DNA of 64,000 nt, taken from Bacteroidota bacterium. GTDB lineage: Bacteria > Bacteroidota > Bacteroidia > B-17B0 > Aurantibacillaceae. The notes beneath the pieces were generated by a model. The model worked only from the letters and a program-made list of their open reading frames with translations. It was not told the DNA's origin and ran no database searches. Positions 46,583-54,283 of the stretch are shown piece by piece. Every line of letters starts with the position of its first letter. The first letter of the stretch is position 1. The DNA lies in the NCBI GenBank assembly GCA_020162035.1, contig JAIUNM010000005.1:124001-188000 (forward strand). Reading direction: 5' to 3'. A program made the position numbers and the translations under genes.

Positions 46583-48718
46583 ATGCGTAAATCCTTTATT
46601 TTTTCATTGTTTTTTGTGCCTTCAATTATACTGTTTTCTCAAAACAAATTACTAACTATAAAAGACGCCGTTTTAAAAGGAAGAAACTCATTAGCTCCAA
46701 AACGTCTTTTAAACATAGGGTTTACAAATAATAGCGAAAGTTATTTTTGTTTTGATAATAACGAAATTAAATTGGTTAATTGTAACACAAATAAATTAAT
46801 TAATACGCTAGACGTTAAAAAGCTTAACGAATTGCTTAAAAAAAACAATATTGATACTTTAGTAAGCATAGTTCCTTTTAAATTTGAAAACAACAATCAA
46901 TTGGTTTTAAGTTTAGCTGAATTTAAAGTTGTGATTGATTTAGTTAATAAAACAGCAACAAAAGAAATTTATAATTCGGCTTTAAGTAACGAAAACGCTG
47001 ATGAAGCGCCTAAAACTAAATTCGTAGCGTTTGTAAAAGATAATAATGTTTTTATAAACAATTTAAAAGAAAATATTCAAATTTCTAATGATGGTGGATA
47101 TACTATCGTTTACGGAAAATCTGTTCATCGCGATGAATTTGGAATTAGCAAAGGAACTTTTTGGAGTCCAAATGGTAATCTTTTAGCGTACTATAAAATG
47201 GATCAAACTGATGTTACAGATTATCCAATAATTGATTGGGCAAGCTATCCGGCAAAAAATAAAAACATAAAGTATCCAATGGCTGGTAATAAAAGTCATT
47301 ATGTTTCTATTGGTATTTATAATGTTGCAGATAAGCAAAATTTGTTTTTAAAAATTGAAGGGCCAAAAGATCAGTATCTAACTAACATTGCATGGAGTAA
47401 TGACGAAAAAACTATTTATGTTGTAGTTTTAAACAGAGAACAAAATCATTTTAAAGTAAATGCATACAACGCTACAACAGGAGAATTTATAACTACGCTT
47501 TTTGAAGAAAAAGATGAAAAATACGCAGAACCCTTGCATCCTATACAATTCTTAGCTTCTGGAAAACAATTTATTTGGCAAAGTAGGCGAGATGGTTATA
47601 ATCATATTTATTTATATGATATAACAGGAAAATTAAATGTTCAATTAACAAAAGGTAATTGGGAAGTTAAAAATGTAATTGGTTTTGATGAAAAAAACGA
47701 AAATTTATTTTTTGAAGCAAATGAGCAAAGTCCCATAAATCAAGATGTTTATAAAGTTAATTTAAAAAATAAAAAAATTACGCGTTTAACAGAGGGGAAT
47801 GGATATCATACAGGTATTTTTTCAAACAATAAAACAATATTTATAGATAATTATACAAGTTGCGATGTGCCCCGTCAAAACAAGTTAATAAACACAACAA
47901 CAGGTGTATCTACTTTAATTTTTGATGCTGAAAATCCTATTGCAGATTATAAATTAGGAAAATGGAAGTTACAAACTATTAAAAATAAAAATGGGTTAGA
48001 TTTATATAGCAGAATTTTTTTGCCAGTTGATTTTGATAGTACTAAAAAATATCCGGTTTTAATTTATTTATATAATGGGCCACACTCTCAAATGGTTACT
48101 AATACTTGGCTTGCGGGTGGCGAATTATGGTACCAATACATGGCTCAAAAAGGGTTTATTGTGTTTACTTTAGATGGAAGAGGAACAAGTTATAGAGGCA
48201 AGGCGTTTGAACAAGCTACACATCGTCAACTTGGTACAGTTGAAATGGAAGATCAACTTGCTGGTGTAGATTATTTAAAATCTTTACCTTATGTAGATGC
48301 CAATAGAATTGGTGTACACGGATGGAGCTATGGCGGATTTATGACAACAAGTTTAATGACAAGAAACCCTACTGTTTTTAAAGTTGGTTGTGCCGGAGGC
48401 CCAGTAATAGATTGGACATATTATGAAATTATGTACACCGAAAGGTATATGGATACACCTCAAGAAAATCCAGATGGTTATAAAAATAATAATTTGTTAA
48501 ATTATGTAGATAAACTGAATGGTAAGTTATTAATGATTCATGGTGCGCAAGATGATGTTGTTGTTTGGCAACACAGTGTATTGTATCAAAAAAAGGCGGT
48601 AGATTTAGGAGTTCAATTAGATTATTACATTTATCCAGGGCACTATCATAATGTTTTGGGTAAAGACAGAGCGCATTTAATGGAAAAAATTTGCAATTAC
48701 TTTATTGATAACCTATAA
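46583..48718 (+). CDS. S9 family dipeptidyl peptidase IV-like serine peptidase
   Basis: 711 residues. A signal peptide (KSFIFSLFFVPSIILFSQ) precedes a DPP IV-type beta-propeller (~40-455), then an alpha/beta hydrolase domain with Ser582 (GWSYGGF), Asp657/Asp658 (GAQDDVV) and a His in PGHYHNV (687 or 689). It removes N-terminal dipeptides from secreted or periplasmic peptides; in this phylum such enzymes supply dipeptides. No T9SS domain is present, so a periplasmic location is likely. Confidence 0.92.
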   Translation: MRKSFIFSLFFVPSIILFSQNKLLTIKDAVLKGRNSLAPKRLLNIGFTNNSESYFCFDNNEIKLVNCNTNKLINTLDVKKLNELLKKNNIDTLVSIVPFKFENNNQLVLSLAEFKVVIDLVNKTATKEIYNSALSNENADEAPKTKFVAFVKDNNVFINNLKENIQISNDGGYTIVYGKSVHRDEFGISKGTFWSPNGNLLAYYKMDQTDVTDYPIIDWASYPAKNKNIKYPMAGNKSHYVSIGIYNVADKQNLFLKIEGPKDQYLTNIAWSNDEKTIYVVVLNREQNHFKVNAYNATTGEFITTLFEEKDEKYAEPLHPIQFLASGKQFIWQSRRDGYNHIYLYDITGKLNVQLTKGNWEVKNVIGFDEKNENLFFEANEQSPINQDVYKVNLKNKKITRLTEGNGYHTGIFSNNKTIFIDNYTSCDVPRQNKLINTTTGVSTLIFDAENPIADYKLGKWKLQTIKNKNGLDLYSRIFLPVDFDSTKKYPVLIYLYNGPHSQMVTNTWLAGGELWYQYMAQKGFIVFTLDGRGTSYRGKAFEQATHRQLGTVEMEDQLAGVDYLKSLPYVDANRIGVHGWSYGGFMTTSLMTRNPTVFKVGCAGGPVIDWTYYEIMYTERYMDTPQENPDGYKNNNLLNYVDKLNGKLLMIHGAQDDVVVWQHSVLYQKKAVDLGVQLDYYIYPGHYHNVLGKDRAHLMEKICNYFIDNL

Positions 48719-48723
48719 GAGGT

Positions 48724-49017
48724 TTATAAATTTGTTTTAATTATTTTTTCGAGTTCGTTTGCTGATACAACACCAGATTGACGCCAAATAATTTCTCCTT
48801 TTTTAAATACTATTAAAGTTGGCACACTTCTAATTTGATAAGTTGATGAAGCTTGTTGATTTTTGTCCACATCAATTTTTATAATGCTTGCTGTATCCCC
48901 AACTCTATTTTTTAAATCTTCTAAAATTGGTGCCATTGTTTTACATGGGCCACACCATTCAGCAAAAAAATCTACTAAAACAGGTTTATTTTGATTTATA
49001 ATTTCCTTAAAACTCAT
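48724..49017 (-). CDS. Thioredoxin
   Basis: 97 residues with the active site W21-CGP-C25 and the cis-Pro segment [10 protein letters not shown]. No signal peptide is present, so it is cytoplasmic. Its ATG overlaps the stop of the DUF6132 gene by four bases (ATGA), making it the last gene of the five-gene rhodanese operon. A role in reducing a product of that operon is inference. Confidence 0.93.
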   Translation of the reverse strand: MSFKEIINQNKPVLVDFFAEWCGPCKTMAPILEDLKNRVGDTASIIKIDVDKNQQASSTYQIRSVPTLIVFKKGEIIWRQSGVVSANELEKIIKTNL

Positions 49018-49223
49018 GTTGATTTTGTTTTTTTATCTTTTTGAAAAATAGAAAAAATTAATCCTCCTAATACAGCAAAATAAATTGTACTATTTAATGG
49101 TTTAGATGTAATAGCACAAGAGCCGCTACTACAACCAATAATAAACCAATACAAATAACCAATTAATGCACCTATTAAAATTCCAATTAGTGTTATTTTA
49201 TTTTTTTTAATAAATAATTTCAT
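49014..49223 (-). CDS. Small two-helix membrane protein with GCSSGSC motif (DUF6132-like)
   Basis: 69 residues: helix at ~10-28, a short loop [14 protein letters not shown], and a second helix at ~47-62, then a Lys-rich tail. This matches the DUF6132 pattern as I remember it, which has no assigned function. The two cysteines sit at the membrane surface. It lies between the YgaP-like and thioredoxin genes. Confidence 0.75.
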   Translation of the reverse strand: MKLFIKKNKITLIGILIGALIGYLYWFIIGCSSGSCAITSKPLNSTIYFAVLGGLIFSIFQKDKKTKST

Positions 49224-49229
49224 AGTTCT

Positions 49230-49463
49230 TTATTTAACTTCCTCATAAGAAACATCTTCGGTTTTGTTTTTATATTTAAAAACAGGCGTTGCACAAGCAG
49301 ATGAACTGCAACAACCAACATTAAATACAGGTAATAAAGTTAACCCAATACCCATTAATAAAAATAGCCACTCTTGCGTTTGAATGCTTTGTATTACAAT
49401 AAATAAACCTAAAGCAAACCTAATAACCCGCATGTAATTCCAACTTAAAAAATATTTTTTCAT
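49230..49463 (-). CDS. Small YgaP-like membrane protein with GCCSSSAC motif
   Basis: 77 residues. Two hydrophobic helices (~12-27 and ~31-47) precede NVGCCSSSACATPVFKY. The helices resemble the DUF2892 (YgaP-type) fold that in other bacteria is fused to rhodanese. Three cysteines follow the second helix. It lies six bases before DUF6132 and after the HMA gene. Confidence 0.65.
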   Translation of the reverse strand: MKKYFLSWNYMRVIRFALGLFIVIQSIQTQEWLFLLMGIGLTLLPVFNVGCCSSSACATPVFKYKNKTEDVSYEEVK

Positions 49464-49465
49464 AA

Positions 49466-49723
49466 TTATTTCATTTTACCAATTGCACAGCTTATGTATG
49501 ATTTTGTTTTTTTAATTAAATCATTGTTTCCTTTTTCTGGATAGCCCATAAGTGTTAGTTTATTAACTACCGCATCTTTATCTACATCGCCATTTATTGT
49601 AATTAATTCTTTTTCAATATTCACTTCAACGTGGGTTATGTTTTTTATTTTTAACAAAGCATCTTTAATGCTATTAACACAACCTGAGCATTTAATGTTT
49701 TCAACTATAAAAATTTGTTCCAT
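49466..49723 (-). CDS. Heavy-metal-associated (HMA) domain protein
   Basis: About 85 residues from ATG 49723, four bases after the rhodanese stop; an ATG at 49738 would overlap that gene. The ferredoxin-like HMA fold has Cys12 and Cys15 (IKCSGCVNSIK), the usual soft-metal site, and GDVDKDAVVNKLTLMGY. A third cysteine lies near the end (SCAIGK). In this context it could carry copper or a sulfur species; sequence does not decide. Confidence 0.85.
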   Translation of the reverse strand: MEQIFIVENIKCSGCVNSIKDALLKIKNITHVEVNIEKELITINGDVDKDAVVNKLTLMGYPEKGNNDLIKKTKSYISCAIGKMK

Positions 49724-49727
49724 TTTT

Positions 49728-50048
49728 TTAATTTTCAAATAAACAATTATTTACATTGTTTTTAGTTCCTCCGTTAACAACGTTTTTAAATCCGTTTTTT
49801 TCTAAAATACTTTTTGCCATTGCGCTTCTTGCTCCGCTTCTACAAAAAACAACAATATTATTTTTGTTTTTTATTTTATTAGTTTGTTTTTCAATACTAT
49901 CAACTGGTATGTTAATTGCGCCTTTAACACTTCCATCTGCAAACTCTGATGGGGTTCTAACATCAATTAACAAAGCGCCATTTTTAATTATGTTTTTTAA
50001 CTCTTCGTTGTTTGAACCACCAAACATATTTTTTATTAATCCTAACAT
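49728..50048 (-). CDS. Rhodanese-like sulfurtransferase
   Basis: 106 residues, one rhodanese domain with the nucleophile Cys69 in VVFCRSGARSAMAK and the LLIDVRTPSEFADG segment. Rhodaneses move sulfane sulfur through a Cys persulfide. It is the first gene of a five-gene operon, with a TAACTTTG promoter and an upstream GTAAC-N4-GTAAC element. Confidence 0.92.
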   Translation of the reverse strand: MLGLIKNMFGGSNNEELKNIIKNGALLIDVRTPSEFADGSVKGAINIPVDSIEKQTNKIKNKNNIVVFCRSGARSAMAKSILEKNGFKNVVNGGTKNNVNNCLFEN

Positions 50049-50065
50049 ATTTATTTTGTTTTATG

Positions 50066-50073
50066 CAAAGTTA
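50066..50073 (-). promoter_or_regulatory. TAnnTTTG -7 element of the rhodanese operon
   Basis: TAACTTTG on the minus strand, 17 bases before the ATG at 50048. The same eight bases form the divergent promoter at 50211. Confidence 0.65.
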
Positions 50074-50095
50074 CAAAGAGATATAGTGTTAGTTG

Positions 50096-50109
50096 GTTAC
50101 TAATGTTAC
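50096..50109 (-). promoter_or_regulatory. Candidate activator site GTAAC-N4-GTAAC
   Basis: Minus strand GTAAC ATTA GTAAC, preceded by TGT. It ends exactly 22 bases upstream of the TAACTTTG element, which centres it about 42 bases before the predicted transcript start, the place of a class II Crp/Fnr site. Confidence 0.55.
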
Positions 50110-50174
50110 ACAAGATGATTAAATTTTGATTTTTGTGTTTTTTTCACAATCATTTTTGTTTTTCTGCATTGTGT

Positions 50175-50188
50175 GTAACAAATGTATC
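50175..50188 (+). promoter_or_regulatory. Candidate activator site GTAAC-N4-GTATC
   Basis: GTAAC AAAT GTATC, also preceded by TGT and also ending exactly 22 bases before TAACTTTG. It is the partner of the site at 50096-50109 on the other strand. Confidence 0.55.
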
Positions 50189-50210
50189 AATTCAATTAAA
50201 CCGTAAATTT

Positions 50211-50218
50211 TAACTTTG
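50211..50218 (+). promoter_or_regulatory. TAnnTTTG -7 element of the small unknown gene
   Basis: TAACTTTG, seven bases before the ATG at 50226; identical to the divergent rhodanese promoter. Confidence 0.6.
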
Positions 50219-50225
50219 CATAGTT

Positions 50226-50609
50226 ATGTTTGTAACCGGAAAATACGCATCATCAAACACATTTTATAAGCAAGAAGTAATTTTAGATTTAAATCAAAAA
50301 TGTTTGCGTCAAAATAATACTTTTTTATGGTTTTTTGTTTTTAAAGCAAAATGTACGCCTTTACCCTTAATAGATTATGTTTTAATTTTTAGAACATTAT
50401 ATGCAAAATGTGAAACTTGTTCAATCGAAGATTTTAACAACTCCTCTTTATTGCAATTATCTTTAGTATATAATAAAAATAGGCGTATTATAATTCACGA
50501 ATCTCAAAATCAAACCGAAATATTTAATAAAGCAAAATTAATTGCTGAGTCTTTAAACTTAAAAATACGCGACAGCGCATCGCAAAGAAATAAATCTATT
50601 TGGATTTAA
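50226..50609 (+). CDS. Hypothetical protein, probably co-regulated with the rhodanese operon
   Basis: 127 residues, family not recognised. There is no signal peptide or clear membrane helix. Features are four cysteines (KCLRQ, KCTPL, KCETC), a hydrophobic FLWFFVF segment, and a basic C-terminus. Its 3' end overlaps the convergent Crp/Fnr gene by four bases. The shared promoter motifs are the only clue to function. Confidence 0.65.
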   Translation: MFVTGKYASSNTFYKQEVILDLNQKCLRQNNTFLWFFVFKAKCTPLPLIDYVLIFRTLYAKCETCSIEDFNNSSLLQLSLVYNKNRRIIIHESQNQTEIFNKAKLIAESLNLKIRDSASQRNKSIWI

Positions 50610-51232
50610 TTTAAAATTGTAATTTTATTTCTTCCTAATTCCAGTTTTTTACTCTCTTCAAGTTGTTTTAATAATCTGGATACCACAACTCTGGCGGTTC
50701 CTAATTCGTTAGCAATTTGTTCGTGTGTAATATAAATTATGTTGCTTTGTGTTAATTCGTTTTTTTTATTTAATAAGTCTAAAATTCTTTCATCAATTTT
50801 TTTAAATGCAATATCATTTATAATTTCTAAAAGTTCTTCAAATCTTTTATGATATAATTTAAAAATATACTCTAGCCATTCGGGGTATTCTTTAATTAAT
50901 AAAACAGCTTTTTCAATTGGTAAAAATAAAATTTCCGAATCTTCTTCAACTTCGGCTTTTACTTTACTTGTATCATTATGCAAACCGCCAAGTAATGACA
51001 TTATACAGCTTTCGCCAGTTTTTATATAATACAACAAAATCTCTCTCCCGTCTTCTTCTGTTCTAATTACTTTTAAACTTCCTTTAGTAACAATAGGAAT
51101 AGAACGAATATTTGTGTGTTCTGCAAGAACGGTTTCTCCTGGTTTATATTCTTTTTTTAAACTGTAATTATAAATTTTACCAACTAATTCGGGCGCTGCG
51201 TTAAATTCTTTAATTAATTGTAATTCGGGCAT
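50606..51232 (-). CDS. Crp/Fnr family transcriptional regulator
   Basis: 208 residues: an N-terminal cNMP-binding-type beta-roll (~20-125, KPGETVLAEHTNIRSIPIV), a dimer helix, and a C-terminal winged helix (THEQIANELGTARVVVSRLLKQLEE). No N-terminal cysteine cluster is present, so it is not an FeS-type FNR. Bacteroidota members of this fold often bind no cAMP. Its closeness to the rhodanese operon, and the duplicated GTAAC sites there, make it the best candidate regulator; that is inference. Confidence 0.9.
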   Translation of the reverse strand: MPELQLIKEFNAAPELVGKIYNYSLKKEYKPGETVLAEHTNIRSIPIVTKGSLKVIRTEEDGREILLYYIKTGESCIMSLLGGLHNDTSKVKAEVEEDSEILFLPIEKAVLLIKEYPEWLEYIFKLYHKRFEELLEIINDIAFKKIDERILDLLNKKNELTQSNIIYITHEQIANELGTARVVVSRLLKQLEESKKLELGRNKITILN

Positions 51233-51269
51233 AAAAAGATTTATAAAATTAATTAATTGTAAATTAAAA

Positions 51270-52046
51270 TCAAATTGGTTTAACTAATAAAGTGTCGTTA
51301 AATCCTAAGTATTGTAGTCCGTTTTTATATTGAACTTGCGTGGGTATTTTGTTGAATTTTTGTTGTGTTTCGTTAAATAATTTAGTGTTATAACTAATTA
51401 AAACGCTGTCTTTTTGATACAATAAAAATTCGTTACTTATTTGAAACTGTGTTAAACTTTTAATGCCAATAGTTTTGCTAAATGTTCCATAAATATCAAA
51501 AACATTAATGCCCGAGTCAAAACAATTTAAATACACGTATCCGTTTTGTTCAACTAAATAATTTGGTGTAATTTTTTTATTAAAAATTAAATTTAAATTT
51601 CCTGTTCGATTTACAATTTTAGATTGTTCGTTAAATCTAATTAATTCAGAATTTCTTTTGTCAAATATCCAAAAACTATTATTTACACTTGTACAAACTA
51701 AATCTGTTTGTTCAAAGCCAAGTTCTTCAAGATTTATAATGTCGCTATTAGTTGAGAGTTGATTATCAATAAAAACAATTTGTTGAAAATCTTTATAATA
51801 AACAATCATTTTTAGAGGGTTTGTAACATCAAGCGTAGTTATGTTGCCTAATTGTAAATTACTATATCTGTTAATTAATTTTCCTTGTTGATTGTATTTA
51901 ATTACTTCATCGTTATTTACAAAATAAATATTACCTAAATTATCTACTTTAAAAGATTGATGTTTTTGTATTATTTTAAAAGAATTGTTTTGTATAAAAG
52001 CAGAACAAAATAAAAGCAAAAAAATATGTAGTAATTTGTTTTTCAA
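51270..52046 (-). CDS. Hypothetical exported propeller-like protein
   Basis: 258 residues with a signal peptide (KNKLLHIFLLLFCSAFIQ) and repeats such as NLGNIYFVNNDEVIKYNQQG and NGYVYLNCFDSGINVFDIYG, which suggest a beta-propeller of about five to six weak blades. No family is certain. It begins one base after the DUF4294 gene stop, so the two are an operon. Location is periplasmic or outer membrane. Confidence 0.7.
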   Translation of the reverse strand: MKNKLLHIFLLLFCSAFIQNNSFKIIQKHQSFKVDNLGNIYFVNNDEVIKYNQQGKLINRYSNLQLGNITTLDVTNPLKMIVYYKDFQQIVFIDNQLSTNSDIINLEELGFEQTDLVCTSVNNSFWIFDKRNSELIRFNEQSKIVNRTGNLNLIFNKKITPNYLVEQNGYVYLNCFDSGINVFDIYGTFSKTIGIKSLTQFQISNEFLLYQKDSVLISYNTKLFNETQQKFNKIPTQVQYKNGLQYLGFNDTLLVKPI

Positions 52047-52664
52047 TTAAAACTGTCCGGTTTCTACAAGTTTAACTGCTCTTTCAATCATTACGTCTTC
52101 TATTGGGTCGTATTGAACTTTCATACTATTTCCAAACAAACTGGCTAAAGCTTGCCAAAAACAAGCTTGGAAATTCCCTCTTAATTGTTTAACAATTTCA
52201 TAAGTAGTTTTACCTGTTTCTCTATCAATTAATTTCATTAAAACTCTTCCTTGCGTAACGCTTAATCCTTTTAATTCATCTTCAAATTCGTTTCTTAAAT
52301 CTTTTTCGCAAATTTTTAAAAATGCTTTTTTTGTGTTTTCATCATTTATAACAGAAAGTGCTTTGTCATATTCTTTTAATTTAGCTGCTGCAAGCAACGC
52401 ATAAGGATAAACTTTTTTAACATTATGTTTTGTTCTTGTCCAATATTCATAATGTCGATGATTTTTAAATTGAAAAGTAGTAACAACTTCAACATAATTG
52501 CAATAAAAAACAGGTATTGTATCGTCGTTTAAAATTTCTGCCTGACAACGAATGCCATTTGTTACGGGTTGTGTAATGTCTTGGTTAATTGTTTGAGCAT
52601 TAACAAAAGTTGTTAATGTTGTGCTTAATAAAAATACTAAATATTTAATTTTAAGCTTAATCAT
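52047..52664 (-). CDS. DUF4294 family exported protein
   Basis: 205 residues with a signal peptide (KYLVFLLSTTLTTFVNAQ). The pattern RTKHNVKKVYPYALLAAAKL, LSVTQGRVLMKLIDRETG and LRGNFQACFWQALASLFG followed by YDP matches the DUF4294 family, a conserved exported family of this phylum with no assigned function. It is the first gene of a pair with the propeller-like gene. Confidence 0.85.
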   Translation of the reverse strand: MIKLKIKYLVFLLSTTLTTFVNAQTINQDITQPVTNGIRCQAEILNDDTIPVFYCNYVEVVTTFQFKNHRHYEYWTRTKHNVKKVYPYALLAAAKLKEYDKALSVINDENTKKAFLKICEKDLRNEFEDELKGLSVTQGRVLMKLIDRETGKTTYEIVKQLRGNFQACFWQALASLFGNSMKVQYDPIEDVMIERAVKLVETGQF

Positions 52665-52719
52665 TCTTTTATAGTTAATAATTGTTTACGCAAAAAGTAA
52701 CCTACAAGTTGCGTACAAT

Positions 52720-54204
52720 TTATAATCTATTTGTTTTCCATTTGCTTTTTTTAACAAAATCTACAGGTTCATTTTTATTTGATGAAGATGTTTTTTTGTT
52801 AAAAATTATATTAGCGGCAATAGCTGCAATTTCTGAGCTTTGGTTAGTTTTTTCAATTAACATTTCGGGTTCAAAATAATTTTTTATAAATCCTGTATCA
52901 AAATCTCCCGAAACAAATTTTGGATGTGTTAAAACAAACTTACAAAAATCTAAAGTAGTTTCAACGCCTACAATTTTATAGTCGTTAATTGCGCGTAACA
53001 TTTTTTCAATTGCCTCGGTTCTGTTTTTGCCGTGTGTTATAAGTTTCGCAATCATACTATCATAGTAAATTGGAATATCCATTCCTTGTTCAAAACCATC
53101 ATCAACTCTAACGCCATTACCTTGAGGAGTTTTATATACAACTAAATTTCCTACTTCTGGTAAAAAATTATTCATAGGATCTTCGGCACATACTCTAACT
53201 TCAAAACTATGTCCATTTATTTTAATGTCTTCTTGTTTAAAGCTTAACTTTTCATTGCGGGCAACTTTTATTTGTTCTTTCACTAAATCCAAGCCCGTTA
53301 TCATTTCGCTTACAGTATGCTCTACTTGTAAGCGTGTATTCATTTCTAAAAAGTAAAAATTTAAGTCTGCATCAACTAAAAACTCAACTGTGCCTGCACC
53401 ACTATAATTACAAGCTTTAGCAACATCAACTGCACATTTGCCCATTTTTTCTCTTAATTCGGGTGTTAGCACTGAACTTGGCGCCTCTTCAATTACTTTT
53501 TGGTGGCGACGTTGTACACTACACTCGCGTTCAAATAAATAAACACAATTACCATGATTATCGGCAATTAATTGTATTTCAATGTGGCGAGGCCTGCTTG
53601 CATATTTTTCAATAAAAACCGCATCGTTGCCAAAAGCAGATTTTGCTTCGCTCATAGCTAGTTTCATTTGTTCTTCAATTTCGCTTTCTTTTTCAACTAA
53701 ACGCATACCTTTGCCTCCCCCTCCTGCACTTGCTTTTATTAATAAAGGAAATCCTGTTTCTTTGGCAATTTTAATGGCTTCTTTAACATCAGTAACTGCT
53801 CCATCGCTACCTGTTATCATTGGTACATTCATTTTTTTTGCGGTAGCTTTAGCGCTTAATTTATCCCCCATCATATCCATACTTTCGGGGCTTGGGCCAA
53901 TAAAAGTTATGCCTGCAGTTCTAACTTTTCGAGCAAAATCTGCATTTTCACTTAAAAAGCCATAACCTGGGTGAATACCATCTACATTTAAATTTTTACA
54001 AATCTCAATTATTTTATCGCCTAATAAATAAGATTGCGAACTAGGGGGCGGACCAATACAAACAGCTTCATCTGCGTATCTTACAAAAGGGGCGTTTCTA
54101 TCGGCCTCACTATATACAGCAACAGTTTTAATTCTCATTTCTTTTGCGCTTCGCATTACTCTAAGCGCTATTTCTCCTCTATTTGCTATTAATATTTTTT
54201 GCAT
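52720..54204 (-). CDS. accC: Biotin carboxylase subunit of acetyl/acyl-CoA carboxylase
   Basis: Carboxylates protein-bound biotin using ATP and bicarbonate. 494 residues: IANRGEIALRV near the start, GYGFLSENADF at 81-91, the ATP-binding GGGGKG at 161-166, ERECSVQRRHQKVIEEAPS, and EMNTRLQVEHTVSE. A ~40-residue tail follows the core. No biotin-carrier or carboxyltransferase gene is adjacent, so this could serve acetyl-CoA carboxylase or a propionyl-CoA carboxylase. Confidence 0.93.
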   Translation of the reverse strand: MQKILIANRGEIALRVMRSAKEMRIKTVAVYSEADRNAPFVRYADEAVCIGPPPSSQSYLLGDKIIEICKNLNVDGIHPGYGFLSENADFARKVRTAGITFIGPSPESMDMMGDKLSAKATAKKMNVPMITGSDGAVTDVKEAIKIAKETGFPLLIKASAGGGGKGMRLVEKESEIEEQMKLAMSEAKSAFGNDAVFIEKYASRPRHIEIQLIADNHGNCVYLFERECSVQRRHQKVIEEAPSSVLTPELREKMGKCAVDVAKACNYSGAGTVEFLVDADLNFYFLEMNTRLQVEHTVSEMITGLDLVKEQIKVARNEKLSFKQEDIKINGHSFEVRVCAEDPMNNFLPEVGNLVVYKTPQGNGVRVDDGFEQGMDIPIYYDSMIAKLITHGKNRTEAIEKMLRAINDYKIVGVETTLDFCKFVLTHPKFVSGDFDTGFIKNYFEPEMLIEKTNQSSEIAAIAANIIFNKKTSSSNKNEPVDFVKKSKWKTNRL

Positions 54205-54221
54205 ACATAATAATTAGACCT

Positions 54222-54229
54222 TAAATATA
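54222..54229 (-). promoter_or_regulatory. TAnnTTTA -7 element of accC
   Basis: TATATTTA on the minus strand, 17 bases before the ATG at 54204, right after the terminator of the upstream gene. Confidence 0.45.
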
Positions 54230-54236
54230 ACAAAAA

Positions 54237-54265
54237 AACCCTTTCTTTAGTGTAAAGAAAGGGTT
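54237..54265 (-). terminator. Rho-independent terminator of the M43 protease gene
   Basis: A perfect 13-base inverted repeat (AACCCTTTCTTTA / TAAAGAAAGGGTT) with a 3-base loop and a run of seven T on the minus strand. It begins 18 bases after the stop at 54284. Confidence 0.92.
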
Positions 54266-54283
54266 GATAGATGTTTGGGTTGG

